64,000 nucleotides of DNA from Diphasiastrum complanatum (GCA_029204225.1 CM055110.1:34605947-34669946), one strand, 5' to 3'. Positions 31,477 to 43,909 are shown, numbered from the stretch's first letter. The notes: a model not told the origin generated them from the letters alone. Numbers and translations are program-made.

Positions 31477-32086
31477 TGTAGAACACCTCGACAGACAAGT
31501 CTTAGTTCTACTAACAAAGTGTACAGTTTAATCGACAAAGGTTGAGAAATTGAATTTAAAAGAATCGACATTTCATTCGAATCAACCAATGATGATTCGA
31601 TTCTTATTCATTCAACATTTATTTATTCGACCTTTACTCTTGTTCAAAAGATGAGCGAATTTGAAAGATAAACTATCGAACCTTGAAACAAAACGTCATT
31701 GTATATCAACCGTCTTAATAGTTAGATTAACTATTTACAAGAGGAAGAAGGCCAAGAGACCTATCATGTGACAATATAAATACATGTACACTTTTCATTG
31801 TAAGTAAGGTAGACAGATAGAAGAATTAGAATCAATAGAGTGATTTTTACTTCATTGGTGTTTCATACTTATTTCTACTAGAATTTAAGATCAAACATCA
31901 TATCCGTACTAATCATCTAAAATTATCCATCACACTTATACACATGTTTAATTCCACATGCTTTATTCAATCATAATAGAACCTGCTCTGTTAATATATA
32001 GGCCAGATTCAGACATGATTGAAAACGCTGATATTTTGAACTTTTATGGCATTTTCTGAAGGAAAATTCCCAGTGTTTTTCCTACA
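31477..32086 (+). repeat. Copia C 5' LTR
   Basis: 610 bp, TGTAGAAC...CCTACA. CAATATAAATACATG near 31,772 is a likely TATA region and is conserved in the 3' LTR. Confidence 0.92.
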
Positions 32087-32087
32087 G

Positions 32088-32099
32088 TGATATCAGAGC
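32088..32099 (+). other. Copia C primer binding site
   Basis: TGATATCAGAGC, one base after the LTR; it differs from the Met-tRNA complement by one base. Confidence 0.8.
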
Positions 32100-32223
32100 A
32101 CCCTTCAACAGCTATATTTGAACAACTATCTAGGTTATTCGACAAGAGTGTGTTTGAGTGTTAAAGCTCAACAACATCATTGTGGTGTCAAAGAGCTTAT
32201 ATAGAAATTCAAAAGATTTGAAG

Positions 32224-34780
32224 ATGTCTTCAATCAGCAACATTCAGTCTAAGATCAGTACGATCTTGGATACATAAGGTTCGAATTATCTAGTCTGGAA
32301 ATTGAAGACTTCACTCATACTAAAGGGCAAAGGTCTTTGGCAATGGACAAATTCAACAGAAGAGAAGCCAATTACTCTTGGCAAAGAGCTTCGTGAATGG
32401 AGGGAGAAAAATGACAAAGCTATAGCGATTATTGTGTCTTCAGTGAATGATAGCATAATGCTAGATCTTTCTTCAACTTCAAACACGAAAGAATTGTGGG
32501 AAGAATTGCAAACCAAGAATGAGATTAAATCACGGAATCAAATCACGTTTTTGGAGGACCAATTGACTTACCTACAATAGGATGGCAAAGATCTCTGACC
32601 ACTTTCGTGTGAAAAATGTAGGATTTGTTTATTTCTTTGCAGAATTTCGGCACAGAAAATGTAATCTCAAAGGAAAAACAACTTTTCTATTTTCTTCGAG
32701 CCCTACCCAGGTCATTCCGCACAACTAAAACTTGACTAGCGAAAGATTTGTCTATGACGCTTCAGAAGGCGATAGATGGAGTCAAAGAAGAAGTAGAAGC
32801 TCATGTTCGGACATTCGAATGTGCAGTTTATATGCACATACTAGACAAATTGAGAAAGAAGCTCGATGAAAAGACTAAACAAGGTTTTCTGGTAGGATTC
32901 GAGTTACATTCTTTGAATAATCAAGTCTACATACTCGAAACTGGAAGAATAAAAATAGTTCGAGATGTCAAATTCGATGAGTCAAAGTACATAGCAGATA
33001 GTGATTTAATCAGCTATGAAATTCTTAAGACTTATCAACAGGAGAAGTAAAGCAAGTAGTTGATGAACTGAAATTACCATCTGGACATAGTAGTGATTCA
33101 TAGGGAGTTTAAATTTGAGTACCCAAAAGGCTCAAATCACCTATCAAAATTCAAGCAGAACCAGTCGAACCTAAAAATGCATAATTGAATTCAAAACCTA
33201 TACAAGCTATGAGAAGATCTACAAATGAGAAGATCTACAAGACATAGAATACCACTAGTAAGTTTTGGTCAAGATGTTTCAACAAATATAGCTATCGAAT
33301 TTTGTGATTTCACGGAAGAACCTCAAACATTCGAAGAAGCTATTGATGGGCTAGATAGAGATCATTGGATTCAAGCAATGGAGGACGAAATGTCATCAAT
33401 GCATAAGAACAATGTATGTATGGACACTCACACCTGTACCTGATAGAAGAAAACCAATTAAATACAAGTGGATCTACAAGATCAAAATAGGTCCTAATGG
33501 AGATATCGTCAGATACAAAGCAAGTTTGGTAGCGAAAGGATTTTCACATAAATGTGGTATCGACTATACTGATACTTCATGACTTGTAGTCAAACACACG
33601 TCAATTTGCTTGTTATTTGCTTATGTAGTAGCTCATGATCTCAAAATCCATACTGCGGATGAGAAAACTACTTTCTTTCATGGAGAGTTAGAAGCAGATC
33701 TATTCATGGATTAACCACTTGGTTTTATAAGTCAAGAATATCCAGAATTTGGATGTCACATGAATAGAGCATCTGTGGTCTAAAACAAGCAGCCAGACAA
33801 TGGTATAAAGGACAAAACACTACGTTCTTTAGGCTTCGAACCTTTGTTCGTTGAGTCGAATGTCTATATCAAACATGTCGAAGATGAAATTATCATTCTA
33901 GATGTTTATGTAGATGACACTCTTATCTTCTCAAGAAAATATAAGTTGATTTCAAATGTCAAAAGAGACATTTTGGAATATTTGAGATCACTGACCTAGT
34001 GAAAGCAAAAAGCTATCTAGGCTTACAGATCAAAAGAGACTTTGAAGATGGCAAGTTGTATCTTCACCAACAAAAGTATATTCATCAAAGATTTCAACAT
34101 GATCAAATGCAAAGGTGTGCATACTCCCATGATATCTGGAACAATAATGAGCAAGGCAAATTGCCCGCAAACTCTCGAAGAAGATAAGCAAATGGACAAT
34201 ACACCCTATCAAAGGCTGATTGAATCATTGTTGTATCTTGTAGACAACAACATTTGCAATATACAAGTTTAGCCAATTCAATTAGAACCCATGGTTGTTG
34301 CATTGGAAGTTAGCAAAAAGAGTGGTGCAATATCTCCAAGAATCAAAAGACTATGGACTATGTTATTCGAAGGAATCTAGATTTCGAATCGAATCTTACA
34401 GTGATGCAAGCTGGGCATCCATGAAGGATGATAGCAAAAGTATTTCAGGAGGTTGTACTTTAGCATTGGGCACAGCCATACTTTGGATAAGCAAGAAGCA
34501 GACAATAGTAGCTCAATCTTCGTGTGAGGCCAAATATGTAGCAGTAGCTAAGATGGCAAACGAGCTAACATGGATCAAACAAATGTTGGAAGGACTAGAT
34601 GAAAATATTTTTGAACCTTATGTCTTGCTTATGGATAACAATTCAGCAATCTATTTTATGAAAGGTCTTGTATTTCGTTCGAGAATGAAACACATAGCTA
34701 TCAAGTATCATGTCATTCGGGACTTAGTCGAAAAGAAGATACTGAAGACAGTCTTCATACCTACTAAGAACAGCTGATAT
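32224..34780 (+). pseudogene. Copia C gag-pol remnant with internal deletion
   Basis: Gag begins near 32,224 (MSSISNIQSK), with a stop before NYLVWKLKTSLILKG, and runs to about 32,580. Protease and most of integrase are absent. The frame resumes at 32,748-33,050 with the integrase C-terminal region (GFLVGFELHS, then VRDVKFDES). RT fragments follow: EAIDGLDRDHWIQAMEDEM at 33,340 and VYVDDTLIFSRK near 33,906, then RNase H (34,295-34,777) with ESYSDASWASMKDDSKSIS and QSSCEAKYVAVAKMANELTW. Stops and shifts occur throughout. It cannot encode integrase. Confidence 0.87.
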
Positions 34781-34853
34781 CTTTACAAAGACATTGAGTA
34801 AAGCTTTGTTTGAGATGCAGCGAAGAAGATTGGGGTTAATCCAACTGCCCACT

Positions 34854-34865
34854 TTGAGAGGGAGT
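34854..34865 (+). other. Copia C polypurine tract
   Basis: TTGAGAGGGAGT lies directly before the 3' LTR. Confidence 0.7.
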
Positions 34866-35493
34866 TGTAGAACACCTTGACAGACAAGTCTTAGTTCTAC
34901 TAACAAAGTGTATAATTTAATCGACAAAGGTTGAGAAATCAAATTCGAAAGAATCGACATTTATTCATTTGAATCAACCAATGATGATTCGATCTTTATT
35001 CATTCGACATTTATTTATTCGACTTTTATTCTTGTTCAAAAGATGAACGAATTCGAAAGATAAATTGTCGAACCTTGAAACGAAATGTCATTGTATATCA
35101 ATTGTTTTAACGGTTAGATTAACTGTTTACAGGAGGAAGAAGGCCAAGAGACCTATCCTGGGAAAATATAAATACATGTACACTTACTTATTGTAAGTAA
35201 GGTAGATAGATAGAAGTAGATAGAAGAATCAATAGATTGATTTTTCCTTCATTGGTGTTTCATATTTATTTCTACTAGAATTTAAGATCAAACATCATAT
35301 CTGTACTGATCATCTGAAATTATCTATCATACTCATACACATGTTTAATTTGCACGTTTTATTCAATTGTAATAGAATCTGCTCTATTAGTATATAGGCC
35401 AGATTCAGACATGATTGAAGACGCTGATATTCATTTAATTTATTTGAACTTTTATCACATTCTCTGAAGGAAATTCTCAGTGTTTTTCCTACA
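34866..35493 (+). repeat. Copia C 3' LTR
   Basis: 628 bp, homologous to the 5' LTR, followed by CACTA at 35,494-35,498. Confidence 0.92.
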
Positions 35494-35498
35494 CACTA
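35494..35498. repeat. target site duplication of Copia C, right (CACTA)
   Basis: Exact repeat of 31,472-31,476. Confidence 0.92.
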
Positions 35499-37406
35499 GA
35501 CCACCGCACACCAGTCCCATCCATTTCTCTCCCGTACTTCAGATCATGTCCTATATCCATAGCCCCATCCGTCCAGTCGTCTCTTCCCACATCTCATCTG
35601 TTGTTATAACTTCCATCGTTTCTTTCATCATTTCTCCCATCGGTACTCTCGCAATCACCATCTCATCCCCCCTTATTGTCACTGTTCATTAACTTCTTCT
35701 CCCATTCGCCCCACAGTCATTCCCACCATCACAACTCTAGCACCACCATCGTCACACTTGTTGTCATCGCCATCTCCACCACCACTGTTCCACCTATCAC
35801 CACCATCTCCATTACAACCCCACTTCCACCCCCCCATCGTAACTTTGCCACCTTCAGCCAGTTGGGATGCACAGGCATTGGGATGTTGGATTGCCTTAAT
35901 GGGCCTCCAACAGCAACTCCATCAGATGTTCGATGAACGAGCTACTGAGCAATCTCGCGACCAATTGGTGGCAGAGCAAACGTTGTAGGCCTTGACTGAT
36001 CAGGTCGCATAGTTGAAAAGAGAGCAATAAAAATAGAGGATAGAGAACCAGGCAAAGGTCCAGCAAAGGACCAGTTGAAAAAAGCAAAAATCGCGGCTCA
36101 GCAACATACACAACTCGTGTCCAACCTTCAAACTGAGCTCGACCAAGAAAAGACCTCACGAAAAACGTATCAGCCCACGCCAGCACTTGGTGCTGAAATA
36201 GATGGCATTGAAACAGGAGCGGGAATCTCTCAGGGCCAACAAGAGATCACTCAAGGACTACATCTACACTCTTGAGTGCAATGTTTCAAAAGAGAAGACA
36301 AAGATGTAGAGAGCCCAAGCCAACTTTGCAACCCAACAAGCGGCCCTGGAGCTCAAAATCCCGCAACAAGCAGATCAACAAATACAGGCCATCCAAGCTA
36401 CACTGGACCAGATGGTCACCATGGCAGAAGAAGAGACATTGGCCGTCCAGAAACTCTAGAAGAAGCAGGTTGAGTACTACAAAGATCAATCTACCCGGGC
36501 GCTACAAATCTACAAGGATCAATGCACACTTCATGATGTTGTGCTCACCACAAAAGATATCGAGCTGGTCACCCTATGCGCCATGCTCCAAAAAGACGAG
36601 CAAGCACTCAAGGCTACTGAAGGCCAACTGAGAATCATGAAGAAGCAATTCACCGCCGTTCTAGAGTTTTTCACTGCTCTAGATGGCAATTTACCTTTTA
36701 TTTTTTATTATCTTATTAGATTAGCTTTGTATTATTTTTCTCTGCTATTCCCGGCTCCCCCCCTCTCTAATTTCGATCTCATTCATATCTATCAGATTGT
36801 ATCAGAGGCAAACAAAAATATATTTGTTTTTGTCGTCCTTACCAGCTTTGTCCAGGTTAAGGACTTCGACTATTTCAGTGATGTTTTCAAGAGTCCTCTG
36901 CTCCACTTTATTGCAAGTCTTTGCGCCATTATAAATTTTCTGCATGATTGACACTTCCAATTGGAGCTAGTTTACATGCATCAACCCCTCCTCTTTGTTC
37001 CACCTCCGTTCATCTCTTCATCTTCACAACGCCAACAAGTACGGTATGCCCCAGAGTACCAGCCAATAGGAGCAAAGAAGTTGTCCCGATGCCCTCACAG
37101 AGCACATCAAGCACTGCCACGCCATTGTCGCCGCCCTTCCAGAAGCCCTCCGTCTCGCATATAACGAGCTCCAAACCCTTTACTATGACTGCCATCAATA
37201 TACCATCTTGCCACCCTCATCATTTGTTACAACGCGGCCTTGGCACATTATAATGCCATTGTCCAAGATCCATCCATACGCCATCCATGCCAAATCTCTG
37301 ACTTTTCCTTCATCGAATATGCCTCCACCATCGACTACCAACAGCTCCAGCTAACGTTTTCTCATTTCGACCTCCAAACTAGCGGAGACCGCACCTTCGA
37401 CGAGGA
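35499..37406 (+). pseudogene. unrecognised coiled-coil gene, 3' part, decayed
   Basis: Continues the gene cut by Copia C. A Pro/Ser/His-rich segment (35,500-35,850) is followed by a long heptad-like region at about 36,000-36,690. One plus-strand frame there gives LRANKRSLKDYIYTLECNVS, then QQAALELKIPQQADQQIQAI and KDIELVTLCAMLQKDEQALK, interrupted by stops near 36,309 and 36,459. The Gln/Lys/Glu content and spacing indicate a coiled coil. A further broken coding stretch (36,950-37,400) includes EALRLAYNELQTLYYDC. It stops at the LTR beginning at 37,407. Function unknown. Confidence 0.45.
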
Positions 37407-38316
37407 TGTCAGGAATAGACCAAAGGTTTATTATTGGATCCCCGACCCTAGATAAACTAGTTTAGACTTAGGTCCTTTAGAGTTACAAAGTAGCTAGACT
37501 TGTATAGCTAGAAGAGCTTTAAAATAGGCCAATTAGCAATAGTTAGCTTGTGTAGATTAGCTAGCAGTTAGATTAGGTAGCTCTAAGTTAGCTAGACTAG
37601 TCTTAGCATAGGTTCACAAGCGATAGTTGGTCTAGATGGATCAGCTAAAATTAAGTCGAATGGCTAGCACATAGCTAGGTCAATATAGTTAGATCGCTCT
37701 TAGTATAGAGTAGACAAGAATAGTTAGCTTAGATAGATTAGTCGTAAACTAGGACGAATAGTTCAAGTAGCTAGATACACTTTAGTGTAGTTAGTAGTAA
37801 TTTAGCTAGTCATGAGATAGACAAGCTATTTAGGCTAGTCTAGGTAAATCAGATACGCGTAGTCTAGGTAAGTTAGTCATTCGTTAGTAGTTAACGTTTA
37901 CTCATAGGGTAGATCTTAGGTATAATTTGTTTTAAAAGCTAAGATCCTTGTAATTACGATCCATGCGTAGGTAGAATAAAAAAAATGACATGATCTAGAG
38001 ACCCCCAACCGTGTATAGACAATTCCTTGCCCATCTTGTACATTCTTCCTATAGCCCATTTCCTTTCCCTTTTGTAAAAATTTTCCTTGATGCACAACAC
38101 GGCCTGGAAATGCCTTTAATTGACACTCTACACATGCATATAGCCGTCCTAACCCATGCACTACCTCCACTAATGTGTCCCTCACAAGATTATTAATTAC
38201 ATTTATGGCCTAGTCTGGAATAACGAGACATAAAAGTAATTATCTGACGTACTGGAGTACCATGTATCCAAGTTTAGGACTATGTCGAATCCTATATGCA
38301 GGATGTGAACATAACA
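37407..38316 (-). repeat. Gypsy (family G2) 3' LTR, TAG-rich
   Basis: In minus orientation the LTR begins TGTTATGTTC right after the polypurine tract and ends CCTATTCCTGACA; plus-strand limits are TG at 37,407 and CA at 38,316 (910 bp). The part 37,445-37,910 is extraordinarily rich in TAG/CTAG words. Fragments of the same LTR recur at 38,700-38,853 and 49,999-50,170. The left target duplication could not be verified. Confidence 0.7.
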
Positions 38317-38318
38317 TT

Positions 38319-38330
38319 CTTCCCCCATTG
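38319..38330 (-). other. Gypsy G2 polypurine tract
   Basis: The minus strand reads CAATGGGGGAAG immediately upstream of the LTR start, as expected for the plus-strand primer. Confidence 0.65.
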
Positions 38331-38699
38331 AACTGCTTTTGTCCTCAAAAGTGAAAATTAGGGAAGTTCTTCTTTATGCTTTCAACTCTCTCCCACAAAT
38401 CATCATCCTCAATCTGACTCATTCACCTAATCAAGCACTCATAGATAGAATGATTTTTCAATTGTTTATCTCTGGTTCTGAGCCTTTCTCAGGTTCCAAA
38501 AGTACACTAAGCAACATATATTCTAAATGGAATAAATCCTCATAGGATCCAACTGTATCACATTCATGTAAACTTAATTTTATCCAGATTACATGAAACA
38601 CTGAGTGTGTAGTACATTTTTCGGAAGATCCAAGTCATAAACTAATGAGCCAATTTTCTATACACTCTTAAATGGTTTACAAAATCGGGTAGATAATTA
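38331..38699 (-). pseudogene. Gypsy G2 pol tail fragment
   Basis: Copy of the segment at 38,854-39,240 and 50,171-50,580: the C-terminal tail of the integrase polyprotein, with a chromodomain-like context. It is cut at 38,699, where a second LTR fragment starts. It lacks the internal 60-bp tandem duplication present in the other two copies. Confidence 0.65.
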
Positions 38700-38853
38700 T
38701 AGGATTATAATTGGATTCCCGACCCTAGATTGACTAGTTTAGACTTAGGTCCTTTAGAGTTACAAAGTAGCTAGACTTGTATAGCTAGACCAGCTTTAGA
38801 ATAGGTCAATTAGCAATAGTTAGCTTGTGTGGATTAGCTAGCAGTTAGATTAG

Positions 38854-40480
38854 GTAGTGTCCTCAAAAGTGAAAATTAGGGAAGTTCTTCTTTATGCTTT
38901 CAACTCTCTCCCACAAATCATCATCCTCAGTCTGACTCTTTCACCTAATCAAGCACTCATAGATAGAATGATTTTTCAATTGTTTATCTCTGGTTCTGAG
39001 CCTTTCTCATGTCCTAAAAGTACATTAAGCGACATATATTCTAAATGGAACAAATCCTCATCGGATCCAACTGTATCACCTTCATGTAAACTTAATTTTA
39101 TCCAGATTACATGAAACACTGATGTGGGATCCAACTGTATCACCTTCATGTAAACTTAATTTTATCCAGATTGCATGAAACACTGAGTGTGTAGTACATT
39201 TTTTGGAAGATCTAATTCATAATCTAAAGAACCAATTTTTTGTACACTCCTGAATGGTTTACAAAATCGGGTAGATAGTTTACAATGCTTTCCGGTACGT
39301 AATGTCCTAGAATCTTTTGGAATTCTAAGATATACCCAATCATCAACTTTAAATTTTATGGGAGATTTCTTAAAATCGGCAGCTCTATCATGAGCAATAC
39401 GAATACTATCCGTAGTCATTTGTAGCATTTATTGCATATCATGTAGAAAATCCACAACCTTTTGGATCTTAACAGATTTCATCTCCACATTAACAAGTGA
39501 TCTAGGCTGAAAATCGCACATAAGCATAAAAGGATTGTAACCTATAGCAAAATGCTTTTTACTATTGTATGCAAACTCAATCAAAGAAATATAATCTTCC
39601 CAATGAAAATTTCCTATGAAAAACATATGTCCTCAACATATCTTCCATAGTCTGATTAGTCCTTCCCGTTTGGCCATTTAATTCATGATGATTAGTAGAA
39701 CTAAAACTAAGATAAGTTTTCAGTTTATGGAATACTACTAACTAGAAGTGACTTGTAAATTTAGGATCTCTTCACTAATGATGTCACTTGGCAGTTCATA
39801 GAACCGAAATTATCTTTTCACAAAGATCTGGGCTAATTCAGAAGCCTTAATAGTTGACTTAATTGATATAAATGCAGCTAACTTAGTTAACCTGTCTACT
39901 ACAACCCAAATAGAATCATTTTGTTGTTGGATATTTGGAAGTCCAAATACAAAATCCATCAATATACTCTCCAATCTCTTATCAGGGATATCCAATGGAT
40001 GCAACAAACTACCATCCTTAAGACGTTCAGCCTTAGCTAGTTGACAAGGCTTGTATTTAATCACGTACGACTCTACATATGGCTTGAGTTTTGTCTAATA
40101 AAACTTTTTTCTGACCAAGTCAATAGTCTTGTGTATATCAAAATGTCCTACATAGGGTGTCTCATGACATTTAAATATAAATTTGTGTTTAAGCACATTA
40201 TCCTCTAGTACACAAACCTTCCATCTCGAATGGTAAACTGTCCCACAATCTTCTTAACTTTTTTTGTTAGTTGAGAGCCTTGTGAACTTGGCTCAATATT
40301 ATCTTCATCTTTTAATTCAAACAATATTCCAAATATGATCAAAATGAGAATCGTTTTCATATTCTCCTCTCATCGAGCGATACAGATCTGTAGAAATCTG
40401 GGTGAAAGACAATTCTTTGAGTTCACCGATCCGACTAACAGCATCCGCAACTTGATTAGAGTTACTTCTTATGGGCAGTC
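38854..40480 (-). pseudogene. Gypsy G2 RNase H end and integrase remnant (module A)
   Basis: Minus strand, in order: SNQVADAVSRIGELKELSF (RNase H to integrase link) near 40,410-40,465, then a zinc-site region with HETPYVGH and CQLAKAERL. The core follows, with ILMDFVFGLP and DSIWVVVDRLTKLAAF at 39,810-40,064. The ELNGQTGRTNQT block near 39,660-39,700 has Gly where the catalytic Glu is expected. The C-terminal domain is at 39,162-39,626 (FKVDDWVYLRIP, then LSTRFCKPFRSVQKIG), and a chromodomain-like tail lies to its left. A TAA at about 39,430 and frameshifts break it. No RT is present. Confidence 0.85.
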
Positions 40481-41268
40481 CCATGTTGAAATCAGTCGTA
40501 TGCTTACCGACACATCAGAGACTGAGAATAAATATATGAACGTAAATCCTAGAGCTCTTCGGAAAGCATACATTGCTTCCAGTTCGTCTAAGCCAGATGA
40601 GACTTCCACTATAGATAATAATAAAAAAATAATAATATTCACAAATATTATGTAAATGATAATGTATATATCACAACTGCAGATTTGTGCAATTTTTTTA
40701 TTACATGGAAGACAAAGTGTAGTGTTTTCTATTAGCTACAATATCAGAGGTTTCAAATATTGTAGATCTTGAAGTTGAACACCTTGTTCCCGGTGTCGAT
40801 TTTGAAGAAGATGGAATTCTTCTAACCGACAAGGAATGTCTGCAAAGGGAAATCACAGATGTATGAGAGCACCTCCAAAACATTCCTTCAGAGAGAGAAT
40901 TTACCGACCTCCAATCTCATATGGGATTGTCTGCTCCTCCAAGAATGGAGTTTACAGACAACTCTGTCTATGTTGGAGGAAACCTTGATTATGGCTGGGC
41001 ACTATCACACTACCTATGAGGACATAAATTTTTGAGATCTAATAAGATCATTTTTGCTAAAAGGTTGTATGTTTTGAAAATTTTAGAATTTGGGGGTGAA
41101 AATGTTTCTGTAAAGAGCTCTCATTATTCATTGTATGCTACATATATAGAATTAAGTGGTAATAGAGACAATCCACGTCTACTAGACCCATTTGGAAGCA
41201 GAGAATCTCTCCATGATAACACAACCATTGGAGATGCTAACAAGTCTGATGAAGACAATGAAAACTAA
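40480..41268 (+). pseudogene. gene P, module A copy (unrecognised protein)
   Basis: The first coding piece ends near 40,620 (SSSSKPDETSTIDNNK). After an apparent intron the frame resumes near 40,741 with ISEVSNIVDLEVEHLVPGVD and continues to a TAA at about 41,266. The later part contains MEFTDNSVYVGGNLDYGW and KRLYVLKILEFGGENVS, and ends in an acidic tail (DANKSDEDNEN). TGA stops lie at 40,864-40,866 and 41,017-41,019; the first is shared with module B, the second is not. It converges with gene Q. No named family or domain recognised. Confidence 0.5.
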
Positions 41269-42430
41269 ATCTCTTTGTTATATTAAAAACAATGTATATT
41301 GTACATTATATATCAATACAATCTGCTGGATAGCAATTTCCATTTTCTCTCTTCCTATATAAACTTGCATGCTTTTCTAAACTGGTTGTGGATTTTATTA
41401 TTTTTCAAATTTGAACTGGTAGAACCACTGAAATAATTGACAAATATAGTTTATTTGTTTATTGTTTCCTCCATGTTGTGTATTTGGATGAAATGTTGCC
41501 CATGCTTGCCAATGTGACTTCTCCATCCCTTGTGATGACCAGATACTCAGGCTTCCATATGTGTTTGCAAAAAATGTTGTATGATCTATTAGTATATGCT
41601 GCACACGTCAAAATTGTAGTGTCAGTCCTATGTTTTGATCAAAATATATTGTTCAATAAAAAATAGCTCTAGTCATTTCTATTAACCATGTAATGGGTGA
41701 TGTGATATGTTCCACATGCTTTTGATACTGCATCAACAAACTCGATACAAGTGTTTTGTAGAACTTTATTATCAATATCAGAATATTTATCTTTTCTTAA
41801 AATTTCAATCATATTGTCAAGCTTCCTCCATACATCAACTTTTAGTAATCTAGTTAATCCCCTCATCTCAGAGTCCTGAGCGATAACAATGAATATTAGA
41901 AGCCTTACCTATATGGTTTGATAGAAATTGACGTGATTTTGCTCCTCCTATAATTGGCTTAGTAGATATATTTCTTGACTTTCCTGAAAGCTTTTCATCT
42001 TTCTGTATTTTGACATGTCCCTTATGAAGTCTTGCTTTCGATAGAACATGTTCTAATCGAGAGATAGCTTCATTCAAGTATGATGATGGCTTAGTATTCC
42101 AAACAAAAACTATATGAAAATAAATAAGCTTGTCTATTATTCTAACCTCTGCATGAAGAGTGCAAACATGCACGTTTTTCAAAGGAATTGGTAATACATG
42201 CTTCCAGTTTAGATTTACATTTTCTCTAATAATGTATGTACTCCTAGTAACATCTTTTGCCACATTCATGTAGTACAAACAAGGATGTTTAGATGTAGCC
42301 CGTGAGATGCAATTCAATGTTTTCAAATAACCTGCTAAGTGTCATTCTACATTGAAGTCTCCAACTCCTGGATCATATCATAGAATGTGATCATGTATCT
42401 TAGCAAGTGATTTAGATCAACCAACAAGTT

Positions 42431-42435
42431 GTTTG
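42431..42435. repeat. target site duplication of Copia B, left (GTTTG)
   Basis: GTTTG precedes the 5' LTR and recurs at 48,355-48,359. The uninterrupted site in module B (near 53,780) has GTTTG once, followed by ATGAATT exactly as after the 3' LTR. Confidence 0.95.
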
Positions 42436-42709
42436 AGTTAGAATTAAAGTAGAATCACTGTGTTACTTTGTTGTGGGTCCTATCAGTGGATAAGGATCAA
42501 TTGGCCTTGCCACGAGGCAAGTCAACGGGACACGCGTCCCGCCAACGGCAACCTGGGTCATGCATGGGTTGCCTGAGTGAACAACTATATGTAAAGTGTA
42601 ATTTCATTTTGAGAAATACAGTTGTTATGTGAGCTTGTTGTGGAGAGTGTTTTTTGTCTGTGTTACTATGTAGCATGATCTGTGTTCCTGTGCAAAGCAA
42701 ATTGTAAGT
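42436..42709 (+). repeat. Copia B 5' LTR
   Basis: 274 bp from AGTTAGAATT to ATTGTAAGT. A GC-rich patch (CGGGACACGCGTCCCG, a near-perfect palindrome) lies at about 42,527-42,542 and is identical in the 3' LTR. Confidence 0.93.
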
Positions 42710-42722
42710 TGGTATCAGAGCC
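42710..42722 (+). other. Copia B primer binding site
   Basis: TGGTATCAGAGCC, the exact Met-tRNA complement, directly after the LTR. Confidence 0.95.
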
Positions 42723-43909
42723 GTACAGGGAGTGTACACAATACAACATCGTTATTGAAGAGAGCTTCAGAAGAACTGTCTTCTGAGAGTTCGGGGTTTA
42801 CGGCAGGTTGAAGACGGAAAGAGAAGCACTGGTGCACAGTTTCTAGTTTAAAGAGGCTTGCTAAGCTCAGCAGAGGGATTATTAGCCTGTGCATAGCATC
42901 AAACAGGGAAAAATTTGGTGAAAAATTGACAATTTTGAAGCCAGCTGAAAATTGAAACCGAGTTTGGAGTTACGGTTTTTATACATAACTGGTAATTTCT
43001 TCGCTATTTGTGCACCGTTTTGGATGCCGTAAGGACAGGAAGGAAGCTAATCACATTGTCAACCAACCATGGAGAGATTTTGAGGTTTATGTCAGAGATT
43101 TGTCTCCAGACAGTTAATCTAGCAGATTTGCGGTAAAAGGTGAAAAAAGCCACTTTGTCAAGTTGAGCTAAAATCACCATTTCTCCACGGAATTTCTTGA
43201 GTGGACACTTCCCAAACTTGGAATCAGTAGGGCGACCCTGCTCTAGGCCTCAGATTGTGCTCAAATCGATCCACAGGCAAGTTAGATCAAACAAAAGTCA
43301 GTCAGATCCGTTGGATAGAGGACTTACAAGATCGACGACTCATATTGTGCTACCCAGAAGGGATATCCATAGTTGGATCAGATTCAACCATTGGATGGAG
43401 TCTGAAGGATTGTTGAAGAGGGTCCTGAAGAAGTAAAGTGCATTTTAGCCTTCAACTTCATTAAAAATTTTCATACTGAAATTGGAGTTGGGTCTCTTCA
43501 CAAGTGAAGAGTGAAGTTTCTTCAAGGTGAAGAAACAGTTAAAAAACTAGGAAAGTCCCTATTTTTGGGTCCTTTGCCCGTTTTGACCCAAACGAAAGGC
43601 TATAACCTCCAAACGAAGGGCACCTAGACTGTACCTGCAAGTACGGTATAGCAAAATAGAGTGATTGTAGTGGAAAAAGTGTTCGGAGTATGCCAGAAGT
43701 GATTTCATTATTCCACTGGGCACGTTGTTGGGAGTTGACGACTGAGTGCATTTCGGAAGGCAACGCCGATTTGGCTTTCAAATTGGTGGAAAAGCGGCGA
43801 GTGGCCTGGTAAGGAAAAAAGTGCAGGTCATTATTTTCAACTTCTGACATCACTGTTGGCCTCGGCATACTGTTTTTAGCCTACGGCAGAAGTTTCAAGC
43901 AGTTTTGCG
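42723..43909 (+). other. Copia B untranslated leader
   Basis: About 1.2 kb between primer site and gag. It has scattered short ATG frames (one of 79 codons at 43,197) without conserved motifs. Confidence 0.6.

Larger units (their letters stand above)
31477..35493 (+). mobile_element. Copia element C, internally deleted
   Basis: A 4,017-bp element bounded by TGTAGAACAC and TTTTTCCTACA with CACTA duplications. LTRs are 610 and 628 bp. A 300-bp sample differs at roughly 30 sites by eye (about 10%, mostly transitions), so it is the oldest of the three datable Copia copies. The internal region is only 2.8 kb, with protease and most of integrase missing. Inserted into the coiled-coil pseudogene. 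Confidence 0.93.

Noticed and set aside
40335-40470. Plus-strand open frame at the start of gene P
   Set aside because: This part is antisense to a clear Gypsy RNase H-integrase link (SNQVADAVSRIGELKELSF) on the minus strand; gene P was started after it.
43197-43436. 79-codon frame in the Copia B leader
   Set aside because: Lies in the untranslated leader, has no conserved domain and no counterpart in known Copia organisation.
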